Origin: an uncultured Clostridium sp.
Lineage (GTDB): Bacteria > Bacillota > Clostridia > Lachnospirales > Lachnospiraceae
Length of the DNA: 8,999 nt
Direction of reading: 5' to 3'
NCBI GenBank assembly: GCA_947643685.1
Contig: CANRXD010000039.1
Span: 1-8,999 of the forward strand
Shown: positions 6,051-8,999 of the stretch, in pieces
Numbering within the stretch: the stretch's first letter is position 1
How the letters are laid out: each line of letters begins with the position of its first letter
The notes under the pieces: generated by a model
The model's database searches: none
What the model was told of the DNA's origin: nothing
What the model saw: the letters and a program-made list of their open reading frames with translations, nothing else
Translations under genes and position numbers: made by a program

Positions 6051-7475
6051 TTATTTCAGAAATGCCTTCAGAATCTCAAAAGTCTCATCAAAGGACTTTA
6101 GGTTCATCTGTTCCTTAGGCGTATGGGCGCCGTCGGTCTCCGCGCCTAAGGTCACCACGTCAAGCCCCGGAATCATTTCGCAGAAAACGCCGCACTCCAG
6201 GCCTCCGTGAGTGGCCAGAAGCTCCATATCCTCCCCCTTCTTCTCCTTATAAACACGGCATAAGGTATTTCTTAAGGAAGAATCCGGGTTGAATTCCCAT
6301 GCCGGATACTTACCGGATACATCCATGGTCATATCATATATCCCTGCCAGAATACAGAGTTCTTTCTCCATCTGGTCCCTGTATGAACTCTTCTCTGCCC
6401 GCAGAGAATACTGGAAATTCACATAGTCCTCCCCACAGCGCACGGCCGCAAAGTTTTCGGAAGCCACCGGAAGATTTTCAATCTGGAGACTTCTGTGGCG
6501 GACTCCGGTGGGAAGCAGATACATAAGATCAATAAGATCCGCGCTCACTTCCTCACAGATGGCAGACTCTCCGGCTGTTTTTTCCAGGGTCACAGCAAAA
6601 TCCGGCTCCTGGAAATTAATTTCATTGCAAATCTGCGCTTTCATTTTATCAAAAGCGCCACGGATGTCCTCCTCTTTTGCATCACTGGCAAACACAGCTT
6701 CGCACTCCCTTGGAATGGCGTTATTCTTAAGCCCCCCGTTTAAGCTCACAATCCGCATATCGCAGCTTCCGGAAATCTCCTTTAAAATTCTGGCGCAGAT
6801 CTTTAAGGCGTTGCCTAATTCCATGATGATGCAGCCGCCGGAATGGCCGCCCTTTAAACCAGTAACAAAAATCCGGTATGCCTGGCTTACGCAGGGTTCA
6901 AATTCCACCGGCTTCTTAAGACTGATCATCTCGCCTCCCGCGCTGGTGGTACAGGTACCCCTTCCATGGCCGCCGAAATCCAGATTCACATACCGCTTTC
7001 CGGTAAAATATTCCGGCTTCAGAGCAAAGGCCCCGTACAGGCCGATCTCCTCCTGTACGGTGAAGGCACATTCCAGGGCCGGATGGGGAAGATCCTCATC
7101 CAGAAGAGCCATCATATAAGCGCAGCCCATTCCATCGTCGGCTCCCAGAGTCGTTCCTCTTGCCTTCAGGATTCCGTCCTCAATATAAAGGTCAATGGGA
7201 TCGTTATCAAAATCATGGGCGCAGTCAGCGTTTTTCTCGCAGACCATATCCGTATGGGCCTGGAGTATCACTGCACCGTGGTCCTCATAGCCGGCGCTGG
7301 CCGGTTTATAGATCACCACATTGTCAAGCTCATCCCTCTTATAGGAAAGGCCATGGGTTTTTGCAAATCCCTCCAGATAATCGGCGCAGGCCTTTTCCTT
7401 TTTGGATGCCCGGGGAATTCTGGAAATTTCCTCAAAATATTTCTGATGCAGCTTCTCGTGATTCAAAACATTCAT
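6051..7475 (-). CDS. pepD: Aminoacyl-histidine dipeptidase (Xaa-His dipeptidase, peptidase family M20C)
   Basis: This 474-residue cytosolic zinc peptidase should hydrolyse dipeptides such as Xaa-His as part of peptide nutrient use. The co-catalytic metal site is complete by motif: QAHTDMV (His74, Asp76), TTLGADDGMG (Asp113), TVQEEIG (Glu142, Glu143), YVNLD (Asp166) and GAHTP (His451). The lid/dimerisation domain starts near residue 185 and includes GLKGGHSGG (206-214, His211). HGGLECGVF (423-431) is typical of the family. The length is close to E. coli PepD (about 485). Two places differ from the E. coli protein as I recall it: the residue after HSGG is Cys215 rather than Glu/Asp, and the segment after Asp166 is FGGHGRGT rather than acidic. 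The ATG at 7475 has AGGAGG nine bases upstream. The gene stands alone between element C and its own terminator. A TTGACA box lies at 7548-7543, but I see no matching -10. Confidence 0.9.
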   Translation of the reverse strand: MNVLNHEKLHQKYFEEISRIPRASKKEKACADYLEGFAKTHGLSYKRDELDNVVIYKPASAGYEDHGAVILQAHTDMVCEKNADCAHDFDNDPIDLYIEDGILKARGTTLGADDGMGCAYMMALLDEDLPHPALECAFTVQEEIGLYGAFALKPEYFTGKRYVNLDFGGHGRGTCTTSAGGEMISLKKPVEFEPCVSQAYRIFVTGLKGGHSGGCIIMELGNALKICARILKEISGSCDMRIVSLNGGLKNNAIPRECEAVFASDAKEEDIRGAFDKMKAQICNEINFQEPDFAVTLEKTAGESAICEEVSADLIDLMYLLPTGVRHRSLQIENLPVASENFAAVRCGEDYVNFQYSLRAEKSSYRDQMEKELCILAGIYDMTMDVSGKYPAWEFNPDSSLRNTLCRVYKEKKGEDMELLATHGGLECGVFCEMIPGLDVVTLGAETDGAHTPKEQMNLKSFDETFEILKAFLK

Positions 7476-7562
7476 TTTCTCTTTCCTCCTTTTATGAGTA
7501 CTCTCGGAAACTCTTTGTGCCCGGATTTGCGAGATGATTTTTTGTCAAAAGTGTACAAATTT

Positions 7563-7641
7563 ATGGCAACAGTTCGCGCCCGGCGCTTCTTGTCCGCGGT
7601 ACGCGGGCAAGAAGATGCAGGGCTGAACTGCTACAATTTAT
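7563..7641. repeat. Palindromic intergenic repeat, element C
   Basis: The ends are inverted: AACAGTTCGCGCCC (7568-7581) faces GGGCTGAACTGCT (7620-7632). Between them lies a perfect hairpin, 7586-7598 with 7602-7614 (13 pairs, one G-T, loop GTA). The segment GCTTCTTGTCCG and the later GAAGAT are shared with the right half of element B. It sits upstream of pepD. Confidence 0.7.
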
Positions 7642-7645
7642 GAGT

Positions 7646-7666
7646 TCAACGTGGAACATACGTTGA
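7646..7666. other. 7-bp hairpin between ADH and pepD
   Basis: TCAACGT pairs with ACGTTGA across seven bases. No U tract follows on the minus strand, so a terminator role is doubtful. Confidence 0.45.
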
Positions 7667-7674
7667 TTAAATTT

Positions 7675-7726
7675 GGGTGCTTCCGGCGGAAAATCAGCCG
7701 CAAAGATGGGTGCAGGGAAGCATCCC
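7675..7726 (-). other. Branched hairpin immediately after the ADH stop, possible transcript end
   Basis: GGGTGCTTCC (7675-7684) pairs with GGAAGCATCCC (7716-7726) over ten pairs with a single bulged base. Inside it GCGG (7686-7689) pairs with CCGC (7698-7701). On the mRNA it begins one base after the ADH stop codon. The bases after it are AAATTTAATC, not a proper U tract, so it may be a weak terminator or a 3' stabilising structure. Confidence 0.6.
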
Positions 7727-7727
7727 G

Positions 7728-8885
7728 TTACATAGCTTCCATAAAAATCTGCTTCACCTCTTCTTTGGACAGTTCCGCATAGGTTCCCTTTAAGCGGGAT
7801 GCAGATTTTTCCGCCATAATATCCAGATTCTTTTCATCAATTCCCACCTCAGAAAGCCTGGAGGGAAGGCCCATGGCCTTAAAATATTCCTCCGTTTTTA
7901 AAATGGCAAGATTCGCCGCCTCATAGGAGGGAAGGTCTTTGGGAAGCTCCCACACATTAACGCCGTAGGTTCTAAACTTTTCCACAGTCCGGTCGCTTAA
8001 CACATGACGCATCCAGTGGGGTGTGAGGATTGCAAGCCCTGCTCCATGGGTAATATCGTAATATGCGGAAAGCTCATGCTCCATAGGATGAACAGACCAG
8101 GGCACAGGTTTCCCAAGCTTTAAAAAATCGTTGATGGCCCAGCTTCCGGCCCACATTAAGTTGGCTCTGGCCTCATAATCCTCCGGATTTTTCACTGCCC
8201 GCACGCCGAATTCGATACAGGTTTTCAAAAGTCCCTCCGCCATACGGTCCTGCATGTACCCTTCGCAGTTGGAAAAGTAAGACTCCAGAATATGAGACAT
8301 GATATCGGCAGTCCCCGCCGCCGTATGCCAAGCATTGACGGTCTCTGTATAAACCGGATCCATAATCGAAGCCCTGGGACGCATCCATTCATTTTTTGTC
8401 CCCAGCTTATTGTTGGCGGACATATCGGAAATCACCGCGGTGGGGTCCATCTCTGAACCGGTGGCCGCAAGGGTCAGCACCGTTACAATGGGAAGCGCCC
8501 GCTCAATAAGCCTGCTGTTCAGCACCAGATCCCAGGCATCCCCTTCATAGCAGGCCCCGGCAGCAATGACCTTGGCACAGTCGATGGTGGAACCGCCGCC
8601 GATGGGAAGCACTGCTTCGATTCCCTTTTCCTTACAGATGGAAACGCCCTTCCTTACGGTCTCAATCCTGGGGTTGGGTTCCACCCCGCCAAGCTCCTCC
8701 CAGACAATTCCCTGTTCTTCAAGGATTTCTGTGACCTTTTGAAAAATACCGTTCTTTTTGATACTTCCTCCGCCATATACGATCAGAACCTTATTCCCGT
8801 ATTCTGCCACAGCATGTCCCACATGCACAATCTGACCCTTTCCAAAATAAATTGTCGTTGGAATGGAATAAATAAAATTCTCCAT
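7728..8885 (-). CDS. Iron-containing (group III) alcohol dehydrogenase, YqhD/butanol-dehydrogenase-like
   Basis: This 385-residue cytosolic enzyme should interconvert an aldehyde and an alcohol with NAD(P)H, a common step for regenerating oxidised cofactor in fermentation. The N-terminal nucleotide-binding domain shows VYGGGSIKKNG (36-46), a pattern typical of the YqhD/BdhA branch, and GGGSTIDCAK (96-105). The C-terminal helical domain carries the metal ligands expected from YqhD: Asp194, His198 (TADIMSHILE), His266 (SVHPMEH) and His280 (DITHGAG). The spacing matches the family exactly, and the length is full. The ATG at 8885 has AGAGGA six bases upstream. Substrate and preference for NADPH or NADH cannot be read from the sequence. 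A hairpin follows the stop and pepD begins 252 bases later, so the two genes are probably separate units or loosely linked. Confidence 0.92.
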   Translation of the reverse strand: MENFIYSIPTTIYFGKGQIVHVGHAVAEYGNKVLIVYGGGSIKKNGIFQKVTEILEEQGIVWEELGGVEPNPRIETVRKGVSICKEKGIEAVLPIGGGSTIDCAKVIAAGACYEGDAWDLVLNSRLIERALPIVTVLTLAATGSEMDPTAVISDMSANNKLGTKNEWMRPRASIMDPVYTETVNAWHTAAGTADIMSHILESYFSNCEGYMQDRMAEGLLKTCIEFGVRAVKNPEDYEARANLMWAGSWAINDFLKLGKPVPWSVHPMEHELSAYYDITHGAGLAILTPHWMRHVLSDRTVEKFRTYGVNVWELPKDLPSYEAANLAILKTEEYFKAMGLPSRLSEVGIDEKNLDIMAEKSASRLKGTYAELSKEEVKQIFMEAM

Positions 8886-8999
8886 ATACTGTCCTCTCTT
8901 CCATTAAGCTATGTACTCCGGCCCGCCGGCACCTGTTTATCTTCTTTGATGCAGGGACTCACTCCGCGAGGAGCCACATTTTCCCCTCCGCCGCAGTGC
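8886..8999. other. Upstream region of ADH at window edge
   Basis: No gene is supported. One minus-strand frame stays open from the edge to a TAG at 8911-8909 (29 codons, His/Gly/Pro-rich). It could be the tail of a gene beyond the window or chance. No convincing -35/-10 pair was found. Confidence 0.35.

Noticed and set aside
7543..7548. Perfect TTGACA upstream of pepD
   Set aside because: No -10-like hexamer occurs 16-18 bases downstream, so it is not listed as a promoter.
6508..7643. Long plus-strand open frames opposite pepD
   Set aside because: They are antisense to a complete, motif-rich gene and their translations show no domain; the openness follows from codon use on the other strand.
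8909..8998. Open minus-strand frame running in from the window edge
   Set aside because: Only 29 codons are visible with no recognisable motif; it may be chance or the end of an unseen gene.

Overview
The window suggests a spore-forming, anaerobic Firmicute of the Clostridia, probably Lachnospiraceae. The reasons are a sporulation sigma factor of the SigK type, purine-rich Shine-Dalgarno sites, a lipoprotein with a long Thr/Ala/Glu linker, a solute-binding protein of the DUF3798 type and an M20C dipeptidase. This placement comes from reading the proteins, not from a search. All supported genes lie on the minus strand, so transcription runs from high to low coordinates.

Layout in order of transcription: an iron-type alcohol dehydrogenase (8885 to 7728) with a strong hairpin right after its stop; a spacer with a palindromic repeat (element C); an aminoacyl-histidine dipeptidase, pepD (7475 to 6051), closed by a good intrinsic terminator near 5954-5993; a four-gene ABC importer operon; and, after its terminator at about 636-664, the 5' part of sigK (397 to the window edge). 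The importer genes are a two-domain ATPase (5722 to 4190), permease 1 (4193 to 3150), permease 2 (3169 to 2129) and a DUF3798 lipoprotein (1917 to 679).

The importer looks like one transcription unit. A sigma-A-like promoter lies just before the ATPase, the first three genes overlap by 4 and 20 bases, and the binding lipoprotein comes last. The architecture is that of ribose/galactose-type importers (RbsA/MglA-like ATPase and two BPD_transp_2 permeases). The binding protein, however, belongs to a family whose ligand I do not know, so the substrate is open. The lipoprotein gene is set apart from permease 2 by about 210 bases filled with a hairpin-rich repeat (element B).

The most notable non-coding signal is a family of palindromic intergenic elements with similar ends (GTTACTGTTC-like). 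Element A (before sigK) and element C (before pepD) share only their ends. Element B (inside the ABC operon) combines a module related to A with a module related to C. A single end of the same kind touches the pepD stop codon. I see no CRISPR array, rRNA, tRNA, transposase or phage gene.
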